Made by a program: the position numbers and the translations under genes | The notes under the pieces: model-generated | What the model was told of the DNA's origin: nothing | Seen by the model: only the letters and a program-made list of their open reading frames with translations | Database searches by the model: none | Shown: positions 53,953 to 62,760 of the stretch, in pieces | Layout of the letters: the number at the start of each line of letters is the position of its first letter | Numbering within the stretch: position 1 is the first letter of the stretch | Source of the DNA: an uncultured Erythrobacter sp. | Lineage (GTDB): Bacteria > Pseudomonadota > Alphaproteobacteria > Sphingomonadales > Sphingomonadaceae | Length of the DNA: 64,000 nt | Reading direction: 5' to 3' | NCBI GenBank assembly: GCA_913055155.1 | Contig: CAJXJR010000001.1 | Span: 248,001 to 312,000, forward strand

Positions 53953-53974
53953 CACTCCGGCGGCGGCAGGTTCG

Positions 53975-55360
53975 GTGACGCAGACGAAGGAGCGCGAAAA
54001 GGCCGCTCCCGTCGGGCCGCGCCATACCGGCAGCCTTGCCCGGCGCATGATGCTGATCGCGGCGGGTTGGATCTTCGCCCTGCTGCTGCTGGGCGGGCTG
54101 GCGCTGGACCGGGCGCTGACCAACCTGGTTTCCAACCAGTTCGACGAGCAGCTGGAAATCTCGCTTACCTCGATGGTGCTCTCTGCCGAACTGGACCCGT
54201 TCGGAGAGGTGCGCTTCAACCGCATCCTGGGCGACCAACGCTTCCTCGAGCCCAACAGCGGCTTCTACTGGCAGATCAGCGGGGGCGGGGTGGAGCCCTA
54301 TCCCTCGCGTTCGCTGTGGGACGAGCGATTGGCGGTTCGCGAGGACGCGCAGGCATATGAAACGGTCTTCTACGATTCCGACCAGCCGGAACTGGGCACG
54401 CTGCGGCTGGCGCAGCGCACGGTGGCACTGCCCGGCAGCGACGTGGAATGGCAGTTCGTTGTTGCTGCTAACCGCGAGGAACTGGACCAGCAGATCGCCG
54501 ATATCCGCGCCATCCTGGCCTGGTCTTTCGCGGTGCTCGGCATCGGCCTGTTCCTGATGGCCATGGCGCAGACGTGGTACGGCCTTGGCCCCTTGCGCCG
54601 CGTACGCAAGGCGATTGCCCATATCCGCACCGCCGGGGCAAACCGCGTCACCGATCCGCTGCCGCTGGAAGTGCAGCCGATGGTGGACGAGTTGAACGCG
54701 CTGCTCGAACATTCCGAATTGCAGGCAGAGGAAGCGCGGCGCCACGCGGGCAACCTGGCCCATGCGCTGAAGACCCCGCTGACCGTGCTGACCAACGCCG
54801 CCAGCGCCCATGCGCCGGACCTTGATGACACCGTGCTGCGCGAAGCGGCGACGATGCGGCGGCAGGTGGACCACCACCTCGCCCGTGCCCGCGCGGTGGG
54901 CAGGCGGGCGGTCGGCCTCAGCCGCGCCAACGTGATGGACAGCGCCGTGGCAGTGGAGCGGGCGGTCTCGCGGCTCTATCCCGAAGTGCGCTTCGACATC
55001 GATGGCAAGACCGACAGCGAAGTGGCGGTGGAGCGGCAGGACCTCGACGAACTGCTGGGCAACCTGATCGAGAACGCGGCCAAGTATGGCGGCGGCAGCG
55101 TGTTCGTGACTGTCGATGCAGAGCCCGGTGGGCAGCGCTGCGCGGTGCTGGTGGAAGACGACGGCATGGGTATCCCCGAGGCGCAGCGCGCCGCCATTTT
55201 CGGCAGGGGCGCGCGGCTGGACACCGAAAAGCCCGGCACCGGCCTTGGCCTCGCCATCGTGCGCGACGTGGCGGAAATCTACGGCGGGGCGGTGGAACTG
55301 GGCGAAAGCGAAGACCTGGGCGGTCTGGCGGTTACGCTCAAGCTGCCAAGGGCGGGGTAG
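53975..55360 (+). CDS. PhoQ-like membrane sensor histidine kinase
   Basis: 461 residues from GTG 53975, chosen because GGCAGG lies just upstream. A GTG at 53903 would give 485 residues but overlaps the regulator by 50 bases without an RBS. Two membrane helices (MMLIAAGWIFALLLLGGLAL and AWSFAVLGIGLFLMAMAQ) flank a periplasmic sensor of about 140 residues. HAMP-like sequence leads to NLAHALKTPLTVLTN, the PhoQ-type H-box. The ATPase domain is intact (DLDELLGNLIENAAKYGG, DDGMGIP, GTGLGLAIVRDV). It would phosphorylate the adjacent OmpR-type regulator. Confidence 0.9.
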   Translation: MTQTKEREKAAPVGPRHTGSLARRMMLIAAGWIFALLLLGGLALDRALTNLVSNQFDEQLEISLTSMVLSAELDPFGEVRFNRILGDQRFLEPNSGFYWQISGGGVEPYPSRSLWDERLAVREDAQAYETVFYDSDQPELGTLRLAQRTVALPGSDVEWQFVVAANREELDQQIADIRAILAWSFAVLGIGLFLMAMAQTWYGLGPLRRVRKAIAHIRTAGANRVTDPLPLEVQPMVDELNALLEHSELQAEEARRHAGNLAHALKTPLTVLTNAASAHAPDLDDTVLREAATMRRQVDHHLARARAVGRRAVGLSRANVMDSAVAVERAVSRLYPEVRFDIDGKTDSEVAVERQDLDELLGNLIENAAKYGGGSVFVTVDAEPGGQRCAVLVEDDGMGIPEAQRAAIFGRGARLDTEKPGTGLGLAIVRDVAEIYGGAVELGESEDLGGLAVTLKLPRAG

Positions 55361-55381
55361 GGCGCGGGTTGGGCCGGAGGG

Positions 55382-55714
55382 TCAATCCCCCCGCGCGATC
55401 CGGTGGTGGCGGATTACTTCGTCGATCACGAAGCGGATGAATTTCTCGCTGAATTCCGGGTCCAGGTCGGCTTCCACCGCCAGTTTGCGCAGGCGTTCGA
55501 TCTGGCGCGCCTCGCGGTTCGGGTCGGCTGGCGGCAGCTGCGTCTTCGCCTTGTATTCGCCCACGGCCTGGGTGATGCGAAAACGCTCTGCCAGCATGTG
55601 GATCAGGGCTGCATCGATGTTGTCGATGCTCTTGCGGAAGCCGGCGAGGACGGGGTCGGTTTGCGGTTCTGCCATGGTCGATACGGGTTGCGGCTGGGGC
55701 GACGGGTTGGACAT
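55382..55714 (-). CDS. Chorismate mutase, AroQ type
   Basis: 110 residues from ATG 55714, which has AGGAG five to six bases upstream; ATG 55675 is a weaker alternative. The AroQ helical fold is visible: LAGFRKSIDNIDAALIHMLAERFRI with YKAKTQLPPADPNREARQIER and FSEKFIRFVIDEVIRHHR. It converts chorismate to prephenate, the entry to Phe and Tyr synthesis. It stands as a free monofunctional enzyme, with no attached prephenate dehydratase or dehydrogenase. It is divergent to the polyprenyl synthase gene. Confidence 0.9.
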   Translation of the reverse strand: MSNPSPQPQPVSTMAEPQTDPVLAGFRKSIDNIDAALIHMLAERFRITQAVGEYKAKTQLPPADPNREARQIERLRKLAVEADLDPEFSEKFIRFVIDEVIRHHRIARGD

Positions 55715-55777
55715 TGGCTCCTCTTGCGGGAGAAATGCACGCTTGCCAACCGCCGAGTGTATCCGCATGGAGGCGGC

Positions 55778-56800
55778 ATGAGCGACAACGTCGTCCCGAT
55801 CAAGCGCAGTCCCGAAGCGTCTCCCCCGACGCTGAGCCCGATTCTGTCCCTTACCGCCACGCCGATGAACGCGGTGAATGCCATCATCCTCGACCGGATG
55901 CAGAGCGAAATCCCGCTGATCCCGGCGCTGGCCGGCCACCTGATCGCCGGCGGCGGCAAGCGCATGCGGCCGATGCTGACGCTGGCTGGCGCAGAGCTGG
56001 TGGGTTACCAGGGCAATCGCCACCATAAACTGGCCGCTGCCGTCGAATTCATCCACACGGCCACATTGCTGCACGATGACGTGGTGGATGGCAGCGAGAT
56101 GCGGCGCGGCAAGTCTGCCGCCAACATCGTCTATGGCAACCCTGCCACCGTGCTGGTGGGCGATTTCCTGTTCAGCCGCGCCTTCGAACTGATGGTGGAG
56201 GACGGCAGCCTGAAGGTGCTGAAGATCCTCTCCGGCGCCAGCGCCATCATCGCCCAGGGCGAAGTCGACCAGCTGACCGCGCAGCGCAAGATCGAGACGA
56301 GCGAGGAACGCTACCTCGACATCATCGGCGCCAAGACCGCCGCGCTGTTTGCTGCTGCCAGCCGCATCGCCGCGGTGGTGGCGGAAAAGGGCGAGGACGA
56401 GGAACTGGCGCTGGATGCCTATGGCCGCAACCTTGGGGTGGCTTTCCAGCTGGTGGACGATGCCATCGACTACGATTCCGACGCTACTGAAATGGGCAAG
56501 GATCGCGGCGACGATTTCCGTGAAGGCAAGATGACGCTGCCCGTCATTCTCGCCTATGCTCGCGGTAACGATGAAGAACGCCGCTTCTGGCAGGATGCCA
56601 TCGCCGGTTTCGCGGTAGAGGACGAAGACCTAGCCCACGCGGTGGAGCTGATCCGCAAGCACGATTGTGTTGCGGCCACCCGCGAACGCGCCCGCCACTA
56701 TGCCCAACGCGCCTGCGATGCGCTGTCGATCTTCCCCGATTCCGCGGCGCGCCGCGCGATGGTGGAAGCTGCCCAGTTCGCGGTGGCGCGCGGCTACTGA
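55778..56800 (+). CDS. ispB: Long-chain polyprenyl diphosphate synthase (octaprenyl/decaprenyl type)
   Basis: 340 residues. Both aspartate-rich motifs are present: LLHDDVVDGSEMRRG (first) and FQLVDDAIDYDSD (second), with GGGKRMRPML for the substrate phosphate and GDFLFSRAFELMVEDGSLKV downstream. The size and motif spacing fit ubiquinone side-chain synthases; the number of isoprene units (8, 9 or 10) cannot be read safely, though sphingomonads use Q-10. It acts on FPP and IPP in the cytoplasm. Confidence 0.92.
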   Translation: MSDNVVPIKRSPEASPPTLSPILSLTATPMNAVNAIILDRMQSEIPLIPALAGHLIAGGGKRMRPMLTLAGAELVGYQGNRHHKLAAAVEFIHTATLLHDDVVDGSEMRRGKSAANIVYGNPATVLVGDFLFSRAFELMVEDGSLKVLKILSGASAIIAQGEVDQLTAQRKIETSEERYLDIIGAKTAALFAAASRIAAVVAEKGEDEELALDAYGRNLGVAFQLVDDAIDYDSDATEMGKDRGDDFREGKMTLPVILAYARGNDEERRFWQDAIAGFAVEDEDLAHAVELIRKHDCVAATRERARHYAQRACDALSIFPDSAARRAMVEAAQFAVARGY

Positions 56801-56811
56801 CCCGCCGGGCA

Positions 56812-59244
56812 GTGGCGCAAGACCTCCCCATCCACGCTGTCCTGCCGGACCTTCTTGCCGCGCTGCGTGATGGCAACGGCGCCGTTCTGGTCGCGCCGCC
56901 GGGGGCGGGCAAGACCACGGCGGTCGCGCCTGCGCTGCTGGACGAGCCGTGGTGCACCGGCCAGATCATCCTCACGTCCCCGCGCCGTGTCGCCGCGCGC
57001 GCTGCCGCCGAACGGATTGCGGAACTGCTGGGCGAGAAAGCGGGTGAACGCGTCGGCTACCTTACCCGGCTGGACAGCAAGCAGTCGAAGGCCACGCGGA
57101 TATTGGTCGTGACCGAGGCGATCCTGGTGAACCGGCTGCTGGCGGACCAGGAACTCGACGGCGTCTCCGCGATCCTGTTCGACGAAGCGCACGAGCGGCA
57201 TCTCGACAGCGACCTTGGCCTCGCCTTGGCGCTGGAAAGCCAGCAGGTGCTGCGCGAGGACCTGCGGATCTGCGTAATGTCCGCCACCATCGACGGCGCC
57301 CGGTTCGCCCGGCTGATGGGCGAGGGCACGCCTGTCGTCGAAAGCGAAGGCAAGGCATTTCCCTTGCGTATCGAATGGCTTGGCGCGCGGCCTGAGCAAC
57401 GGATCGAGGATGCCATGACCTCGGCCATCCTGCAGGCCTGGCGCGAGGAAGAAGGCGATATTCTCGCCTTCCTGCCCGGTGTGGGCGAGATCGAGCGCAC
57501 GCGCGAGCGGCTGGCAGAGCGGCTTTCGGCCGCCGTGGTGCTGCCGCTGCACGGGCAAGTCCAGCCGCAAGACCAGCGCGCGGCCATTCGCCGCGATCCG
57601 AAAGGCCGCCGCCGCATCGTGCTGGCCACGAGTATCGCAGAGACTTCGCTAACGCTGGACGGTGTGTCGGTCGTGGTCGACAGCGGCCTGTCGCGCCGGG
57701 CAGAGTTCGACAAGGCGGCGGGCACCACCCACCTTGTCACCCAGCGCGCCAGCCAGGCTTCGGCCGCGCAAAGGGCAGGGCGCGCGGCGCGGCAGGGGCC
57801 GGGTGTTGCCTATCGCCTGTGGGAGGAAGCCGGGCACGCGGGAAGGCCCGAGTTCGACGCGCCCGAAATGCTCACCAGCGACCTGGCGCCGCTGGTGCTG
57901 AGCCTTGCCAAGTGGGGCGTCACCGATCCAGCCAGCCTGCAATGGCTAGACGTGCCGCCCGAAGCTGCGGTTGGTGCTGCGCGCAAGCTGTTGCACGGCA
58001 TGGGTGCGCTCGACGATAGCGGCGCGATCACCCACTGGGGGGAGAAGATCGCGCAACTGCCGATGGACCCGGTTGCGGCAGCCGCCGTGCTGTTCGGCGC
58101 CGGGCACGGACAAGCGCGCGATGCCGCGCAGCTGGTGCTGCTGATGCAGGAGCGCGGCCTTGCCGGGCGCGGGGAAGACCTGCTGGCACGGCTGCATCGT
58201 TGGCAGGGCGACCGGGGCAAACGCGCGGAAGCAGCCCGCAAGCTGGCAGGCAACTGGGCCAAGGCAGCGGAGCGGCTGGTTCACGAAACCGGCGAGGAAG
58301 CGATTGACCCGGCGCTGTTCCTCGCCCTGGCGCGGCCCGAAATGGTGGCTCGCCGCCGCGATTCCTCGGGCGAGAACTGGCTGTCTGTCGGCGGGCGTGG
58401 CTTCATGCTCGATCCCGCGTCGCCACTGGCGCGCGCCGAGTGGCTGGTGATTGCCGATGCGCAAGGACAGGCGAAAGGCGCGCGGATCACGACGGCGGCG
58501 GAATTGTCCGCTGCCGAAGTGGAAAAGCATTTTTCAGACCGGATCGAGAAGCGCACCGTGGCACGTTGGAATTCCAGTGAAAAACGTGTGGAAGTGCGGT
58601 TGGAAAGGCGATTTGGCGCGATCACCCTGGCCTCCGGGCCGGACCCCGATCCCGACCCGCGGGCGATTGTGGATATCCTTGTGGATAAGGCGGTGGAGCA
58701 ATTGGGGACACTGCTGCCGCCCGGCCTGCTGGCTAGGGCGCGCTATGCCGGGGTGGAGACACTCTCGGAAGAGGCGCTGGCCGCGCGGGCGGACGAATGG
58801 CTGGCCCCGCTGCTGCACGGTCGGCGCAACCTCGACCTGCCGCCGTCGCGATTTGCCGAGGCCGCGCTGCACCTGCTGTCATGGGAGGAGCGGCAAGCGC
58901 TCGATAAGGCAGCCCCGCGCGAGTTCACCAGTCCGGCGGGCACGACGCACAAGATCGACTACACCGGCGACGATGCCCCATCGGTGGAGGTGCGTGTGCA
59001 GGCGCTGTTCGGGCTGGAGAAGCACCCGATGATCGGCACCACCCCGCTGCTGCTGAAACTCACCAGCCCGGCGGGTCGCCCGATCCAGTCCACCCGCGAC
59101 TTGCCCGCCTTCTGGCGCGGCAGCTGGGCGGACGTGTGCAAGGACATGAAGGGTCGCTATCCCAAGCATCGCTGGCCGGACGAGCCATGGGCGGAAAAAC
59201 CCAGTTTGATGACCAAGAACGCCTTTAAAAACGCGGGAAGCTGA
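56812..59244 (+). CDS. hrpB: ATP-dependent helicase HrpB
   Basis: 810 residues from GTG 56812, close to the usual HrpB length. DEAH-box motifs: VLVAPPGAGKTTAVAPAL (Walker A), LFDEAHERHLDSDLG, VMSATIDGARFA, IVLATSIAETSLTLDG and QRAGRAARQGPGVAYRLW. The C-terminal HrpB domain includes WPDEPW near the end. HrpB-type proteins are RNA helicases of uncertain in vivo role. The gene begins 11 bases after ispB on the same strand, so it is probably in one transcript with it. Confidence 0.93.
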   Translation: MAQDLPIHAVLPDLLAALRDGNGAVLVAPPGAGKTTAVAPALLDEPWCTGQIILTSPRRVAARAAAERIAELLGEKAGERVGYLTRLDSKQSKATRILVVTEAILVNRLLADQELDGVSAILFDEAHERHLDSDLGLALALESQQVLREDLRICVMSATIDGARFARLMGEGTPVVESEGKAFPLRIEWLGARPEQRIEDAMTSAILQAWREEEGDILAFLPGVGEIERTRERLAERLSAAVVLPLHGQVQPQDQRAAIRRDPKGRRRIVLATSIAETSLTLDGVSVVVDSGLSRRAEFDKAAGTTHLVTQRASQASAAQRAGRAARQGPGVAYRLWEEAGHAGRPEFDAPEMLTSDLAPLVLSLAKWGVTDPASLQWLDVPPEAAVGAARKLLHGMGALDDSGAITHWGEKIAQLPMDPVAAAAVLFGAGHGQARDAAQLVLLMQERGLAGRGEDLLARLHRWQGDRGKRAEAARKLAGNWAKAAERLVHETGEEAIDPALFLALARPEMVARRRDSSGENWLSVGGRGFMLDPASPLARAEWLVIADAQGQAKGARITTAAELSAAEVEKHFSDRIEKRTVARWNSSEKRVEVRLERRFGAITLASGPDPDPDPRAIVDILVDKAVEQLGTLLPPGLLARARYAGVETLSEEALAARADEWLAPLLHGRRNLDLPPSRFAEAALHLLSWEERQALDKAAPREFTSPAGTTHKIDYTGDDAPSVEVRVQALFGLEKHPMIGTTPLLLKLTSPAGRPIQSTRDLPAFWRGSWADVCKDMKGRYPKHRWPDEPWAEKPSLMTKNAFKNAGS

Positions 59245-59262
59245 ATTACAGGCCGATCCACT

Positions 59263-59541
59263 ATGGACGCACGCATCTACAAACGCCCCAAGAACGCCAT
59301 GCAGTCGGGCAAGGCGCTGACCGACCAGTGGATCCTCGATTTCGTGCCGGCAGAGGCGAAGAAGCCCGATCCGCTGATGGGCTGGGCCGGCAGCGGCGAT
59401 ACGCGCCAGCAGGTGCAGCTGAAGTTTCCCAGCTGCGAGGCGGCGCAGGCCTATGCCGAGAAATACGGCATCAGCGCGCGCGTGCACACGGTTCCGCCGA
59501 AGAAGCTGAAGATCCAGGCCTACGCCGACAACTTCAAGTAG
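59263..59541 (+). CDS. NDUFS4-like complex I accessory protein
   Basis: 92 residues. It matches the small NADH-dehydrogenase accessory family (NDUFS4/18-kDa type): ARIYKRPKNAMQSGKALTDQW, LDFVPAEAKKPDPLMGWAGSGDTRQQV and FPSCEAAQAYAEKYGI. In alphaproteobacteria and mitochondria this subunit stabilises the peripheral arm of complex I at the membrane. It lies 18 bases after hrpB on the same strand, far from any nuo operon in the window. Confidence 0.88.
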   Translation: MDARIYKRPKNAMQSGKALTDQWILDFVPAEAKKPDPLMGWAGSGDTRQQVQLKFPSCEAAQAYAEKYGISARVHTVPPKKLKIQAYADNFK

Positions 59542-59546
59542 CGCTG

Positions 59547-59927
59547 TCAGCCGGAAGGGCGCGACCAGTCTGCGAGGTAGGCCTTGGCGTTGGGGCCGAG
59601 CACCGTATCAAGCGTCGAAACGTCGAATCCGCTCCGCTTTTCGGCATCGGCGATCGCGCGGAGCAAGCCTGCCGCTGCGTTTGCCAGCAGCTCGTCTTCA
59701 TCGTTCAGGAGCAGTTCGAGCTTGGCGAATAGCGGTTTTGTTTCGCTTGCCGGAATTGGACTGCGTTTTCGCGCAATGGCTTGTCCGACCACAGCCAGCA
59801 CATCGTAGATATCGTGTGGGTGCAGTTCCTCTGGCCAAAGATCTGAAGGTAACGCCTTCCGCAGTTCCGGAGAGTACGCGATCAGGGCGTTGATCTTGGA
59901 CTGTCGCTCGTCATCGATACGCGTCAT
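59547..59927 (-). CDS. Cytoplasmic protein of unknown function
   Basis: 126 residues, mostly helical, no signal peptide or membrane segment (IDDERQSKINALIAYSPELR, PSDLWPEELHPHDIYDVLAV, LFAKLELLLNDEDELLANAA). Its codon use looks slightly less GC-biased than its neighbours, for example TTTGGCCAGAGGAACTGC. I recognise no family. It is convergent with the NDUFS4-like gene (5-base gap) and co-directional with the lipoprotein gene upstream of it. Confidence 0.6.
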   Translation of the reverse strand: MTRIDDERQSKINALIAYSPELRKALPSDLWPEELHPHDIYDVLAVVGQAIARKRSPIPASETKPLFAKLELLLNDEDELLANAAAGLLRAIADAEKRSGFDVSTLDTVLGPNAKAYLADWSRPSG

Positions 59928-59983
59928 GAGCGCGGCTTCGCACCTCGATCACGACAATGCAATTGTCACGCGGTTCGAAACGG

Positions 59984-60319
59984 CTACTTCCCCGCAGCCG
60001 CCAGCTCCAGGTCGCCGCGCTCGAAGGCCTCGCGGCAGTCGGTGGCGTCGTGCATGATGTCTTCTTCCAGCAGCGGCGCGGCCGTCATGCCCGGTCCCTG
60101 GAAACGCGGATCGTCGCATTCGCCATCGTTCGACCAGCGGCTGGCGTCGTCGCCGAAATCGATCCCCGATGCGGCAGCCACCGATTCGCCTGCAGGGGCG
60201 TCAGCGGTCGCGGTTTCGGCGCCATCGGCAGTGCTCTCTTCCTCGGCAGCATCGCCGCCACAGGCTGACAGGCTGAAGGCCGCAGCGGCCAGCATCGGTA
60301 AGCTCAGGAAATTACGCAT
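59984..60319 (-). CDS. Small lipoprotein of unknown function
   Basis: 111 residues with a lipobox (AAFSLSAC), so it should be acylated and anchored. After an acidic, Ala/Asp-rich linker comes FGDDASRWSNDGECDDPRF and MHDATDCREAFERGDLEL, an acidic domain with two cysteines that could form a disulfide. The DD..RWSNDGECDDPRF pattern recurs in other secreted proteins but its function is unknown to me. It is divergent from the SRP RNA gene. Confidence 0.72.
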   Translation of the reverse strand: MRNFLSLPMLAAAAFSLSACGGDAAEEESTADGAETATADAPAGESVAAASGIDFGDDASRWSNDGECDDPRFQGPGMTAAPLLEEDIMHDATDCREAFERGDLELAAAGK

Positions 60320-60367
60320 GATCGGGTCCTCCCACTGGAGCGCCGATCATGCGCCGTTTGCAGGATC

Positions 60368-60396
60368 TTGCAATGCCCGGCTTTAGGTATCATATG
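60368..60396 (+). promoter_or_regulatory. Putative promoter of the SRP RNA
   Basis: TTGCAA (60368-60373), a 17-base spacer and CATATG (60391-60396) predict a start near 60404, which coincides with the GGGAG 5' end deduced from pairing of the RNA. Confidence 0.5.
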
Positions 60397-60403
60397 GCGC
60401 CCC

Positions 60404-60495
60404 GGGAGTCGGGTGGACGTTCGCGTTTGCTCACCGGGTCAGGTCCGGAAGGAAGCAGCCCAGGTAAATGGCAGCGGGTCGCTCGGCTCCTTTTT
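60404..60495 (+). ncRNA. ffs: Small SRP RNA (4.5S type)
   Basis: The universally conserved core GTCAGGTCCGGAAGGAAGCA lies at 60438-60457, with the GGAA tetraloop and the asymmetric internal loop that bind Ffh. The ends pair (GGAGTCG at 60405-60411 with CGGCTCC at 60484-60490), and the final stem followed by TTTTT (60491-60495) doubles as the terminator. The RNA targets membrane proteins with Ffh. It lies immediately before dnaX, as in several other bacteria. Confidence 0.9.
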
Positions 60496-60547
60496 CCACC
60501 ACATTGTTGCGATGACATTCGCGCTGGCAGCGCCTACCTTCGCTGCC

Positions 60548-62389
60548 ATGAGTGATTCCCCGGACGATCCGGACACACCGCCGTGGGCGGGTGACGAGCA
60601 GGACGAGCAGGAGCAGCCTTCGGCGGCAGAGTTGGAGGCGGCTGGCCAGAATTCGATGTTCGGCGAGCCGGCGCCTGCGCCTGCAACGCCACCGCTGCCT
60701 GCCGAGGAGCCGCCGGTGGCGGCGCCTCCCGCTGCTGACGAGCCCGCCGCGCCTGCCAGCGATCCGGCGCAGCCTTACCGCGTGCTGGCGCGCAAGTACC
60801 GTCCGCAGACCTTCGCCGAACTGATCGGGCAGGAGCCGATGGTGCGCACGCTGGGCAACGCGATAGAGCGTGACCGGCTGGCCCATGCCTTTTTGATGAC
60901 CGGCGTGCGCGGGGTAGGCAAGACCTCCACCGCGCGGCTGATCGCCAAGGCATTGAACTGCGTCGGGCCGGACGGGCAGGGCGGCCCCACGATCAATCCC
61001 TGCGGCCAGTGCGAGCCATGCCAGGCGATTGCCGAGGGGCGCCACATCGACGTGATCGAGATGGACGCCGCCAGCCACACCGGCGTGGACGACGTGCGCG
61101 AGATTATCGAGGCGGTGCGCTATGCCGCCGTCTCGGCACGCTACAAGATCTACATCATCGACGAAGTGCACATGCTGTCGCGCAACGCCTTCAACGCGCT
61201 GCTGAAGACGCTGGAAGAGCCGCCCGCGCATGTGAAGTTCCTGTTTGCCACGACCGAGGTGGACAAGCTGCCGGTCACGGTGCTCAGCCGCACGCAGCGC
61301 TTCGACCTGCGGCGCATTCCGCGCGAGATGCTGCAGCAGCACTTTGCCTCCATTTGCGAGAAGGAAGGCGTTCAGGCGGAGGACGAGGCGCTGGCCATGG
61401 TTGCTGCCGCCGCCGAGGGCTCCGTTCGCGACGGGCTGTCCATCCTCGACCAGGCGATTGCCCATGCCGACATGGAAACGGGCGATGCCGCCACCGTCGT
61501 GCGCGCGGCCAAGGTGCGCGACATGCTTGGGCTGGCGGACAAGGGCGCGCAACGGCGGCTGTTCCAGCACCTGCTGGAAGGCGATCCCAAGGCGCTGCTG
61601 GCAGCTGTCGACCAGCAATATGCCCTTGGCGTGGAGCCGCTGGCGCTGATGCGCGCGCTGATGGAATTCACGCACCGCATCGCGGTAACGCAGGTGAGCG
61701 GCGGGGAGGCCGACGCGCCGACTGCCGAAGAGCGCGAGGCGCTGGGCGAGTGGGCGGAGCGGCTGTCTGCCGGGCAGGTTCACCGCCTGTGGCAACTGCT
61801 GCTGAAGGGGCACGACGAAGTGCGCACCGCGCCCGATCCGCTGGTGGCGGCACAGATGGCGCTGCTGCGCGTGCTGCATGCCGCCGACATGCCCGATCCC
61901 GGCAAGCTGGCGAAGGAGCTGAAGGCAGCCGCGCTGGCAGGCGGCGCCGGCAGCGGCAGTACAGGTGGTGGCGCTGGTGGCGGCGGTCCGCAGGCGTTCG
62001 ACTGGCGCGAGCTGGTGGAGCGGGTCGACCGGTCCGGCATCGAAAACGCCATGTCGATGGCTTCGATCATGTCGCGCCAGGTGCGGGTGATTGAACTGTC
62101 TCCGGGCAAGCTGGTCTACACCCAGCCCGGCGGATTCGACGACGATATCGCCCCCGCCATGCGCCAGGCGCTGCAGGATGTCACCGGCCAGCGCTGGGAA
62201 GTCACCAAGGGCGAAGGCAAGGGCATGCCCAGCCTGTTCGAACAGGCCGAACTGGCCGAACAGGCGGAGAAGGAACGGCTTGAGTCCCATCCGATGATGC
62301 GCGCCGTGCGCGAACATTTCCCCGATGCGCAGCTGGTGGAAGAGGTGGAACCGCCACGCGGCCGCAGGGATTGGTCACGGCGAGCCTGA
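60548..62389 (+). CDS. dnaX: DNA polymerase III subunit gamma/tau
   Basis: 613 residues from ATG 60548 (ATG 60512 is also in frame). An acidic Pro/Ala-rich N-terminal extension of about 75 residues precedes the clamp-loader ATPase: VLARKYRPQTFAELIGQEPM, GVRGVGKTSTARL (Walker A), the zinc cluster CGQCEPC, IIDEVHMLSRNAFNALLKTL and FLFATTEVDKLP. Domain III and a tau-like C-terminal part with a Gly-rich hinge follow. It is the motor of the replicative clamp loader. ybaB follows 26 bases downstream. Confidence 0.95.
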   Translation: MSDSPDDPDTPPWAGDEQDEQEQPSAAELEAAGQNSMFGEPAPAPATPPLPAEEPPVAAPPAADEPAAPASDPAQPYRVLARKYRPQTFAELIGQEPMVRTLGNAIERDRLAHAFLMTGVRGVGKTSTARLIAKALNCVGPDGQGGPTINPCGQCEPCQAIAEGRHIDVIEMDAASHTGVDDVREIIEAVRYAAVSARYKIYIIDEVHMLSRNAFNALLKTLEEPPAHVKFLFATTEVDKLPVTVLSRTQRFDLRRIPREMLQQHFASICEKEGVQAEDEALAMVAAAAEGSVRDGLSILDQAIAHADMETGDAATVVRAAKVRDMLGLADKGAQRRLFQHLLEGDPKALLAAVDQQYALGVEPLALMRALMEFTHRIAVTQVSGGEADAPTAEEREALGEWAERLSAGQVHRLWQLLLKGHDEVRTAPDPLVAAQMALLRVLHAADMPDPGKLAKELKAAALAGGAGSGSTGGGAGGGGPQAFDWRELVERVDRSGIENAMSMASIMSRQVRVIELSPGKLVYTQPGGFDDDIAPAMRQALQDVTGQRWEVTKGEGKGMPSLFEQAELAEQAEKERLESHPMMRAVREHFPDAQLVEEVEPPRGRRDWSRRA

Positions 62390-62415
62390 TTATTCCCCCC
62401 CAAGGAGCAAGTCAC

Positions 62416-62757
62416 ATGGAAAGCATGGAAGAAATGATGAAGGCCGCGCAGGAAGCGGCGCAGAAGATCCAGCAGCAGATGAGCGATGCACAGGTGAAGC
62501 TGGACCAGATCGAGGTGGAAGGCAGCGCCGGCGGCGGGCTGGTAAAGGTGCGCGCCAGCGCACGCGGGCGCATCATCGGCGTGTCGATCGACGACAGCCT
62601 GTTTGCCGAAGAGGAAAAGTCGATCCTCGAAGACCTCGTTACAGCAGCGTTCAATGATGCGCGCGACAAGGCGGACCGCGCCGCGAACGAGCAGATGCAG
62701 GAAATGCAGCAGGGCCTGGGCCTGCCGCCGGGCTTCAACTTGCCCGGCATGGGCTGA
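62416..62757 (+). CDS. ybaB: YbaB/EbfC nucleoid-associated protein
   Basis: 113 residues from ATG 62416 behind AAGGAG. N-terminal coiled coil (MMKAAQEAAQKIQQQM), then IEVEGSAGGGLVKVRASARG and IIGVSIDDSLF, and a C-terminal helical arm with a PGFNLPGMG tail. It is a small dimeric DNA-binding protein. The gene follows dnaX as in most bacteria; recR, the usual third gene, is not present downstream. Confidence 0.93.
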   Translation: MESMEEMMKAAQEAAQKIQQQMSDAQVKLDQIEVEGSAGGGLVKVRASARGRIIGVSIDDSLFAEEEKSILEDLVTAAFNDARDKADRAANEQMQEMQQGLGLPPGFNLPGMG

Positions 62758-62760
62758 GAC

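Noticed and set aside
60431-62317. A minus-strand open frame of 628 codons
   Set aside because: It is the shadow of dnaX and overlaps the SRP RNA.
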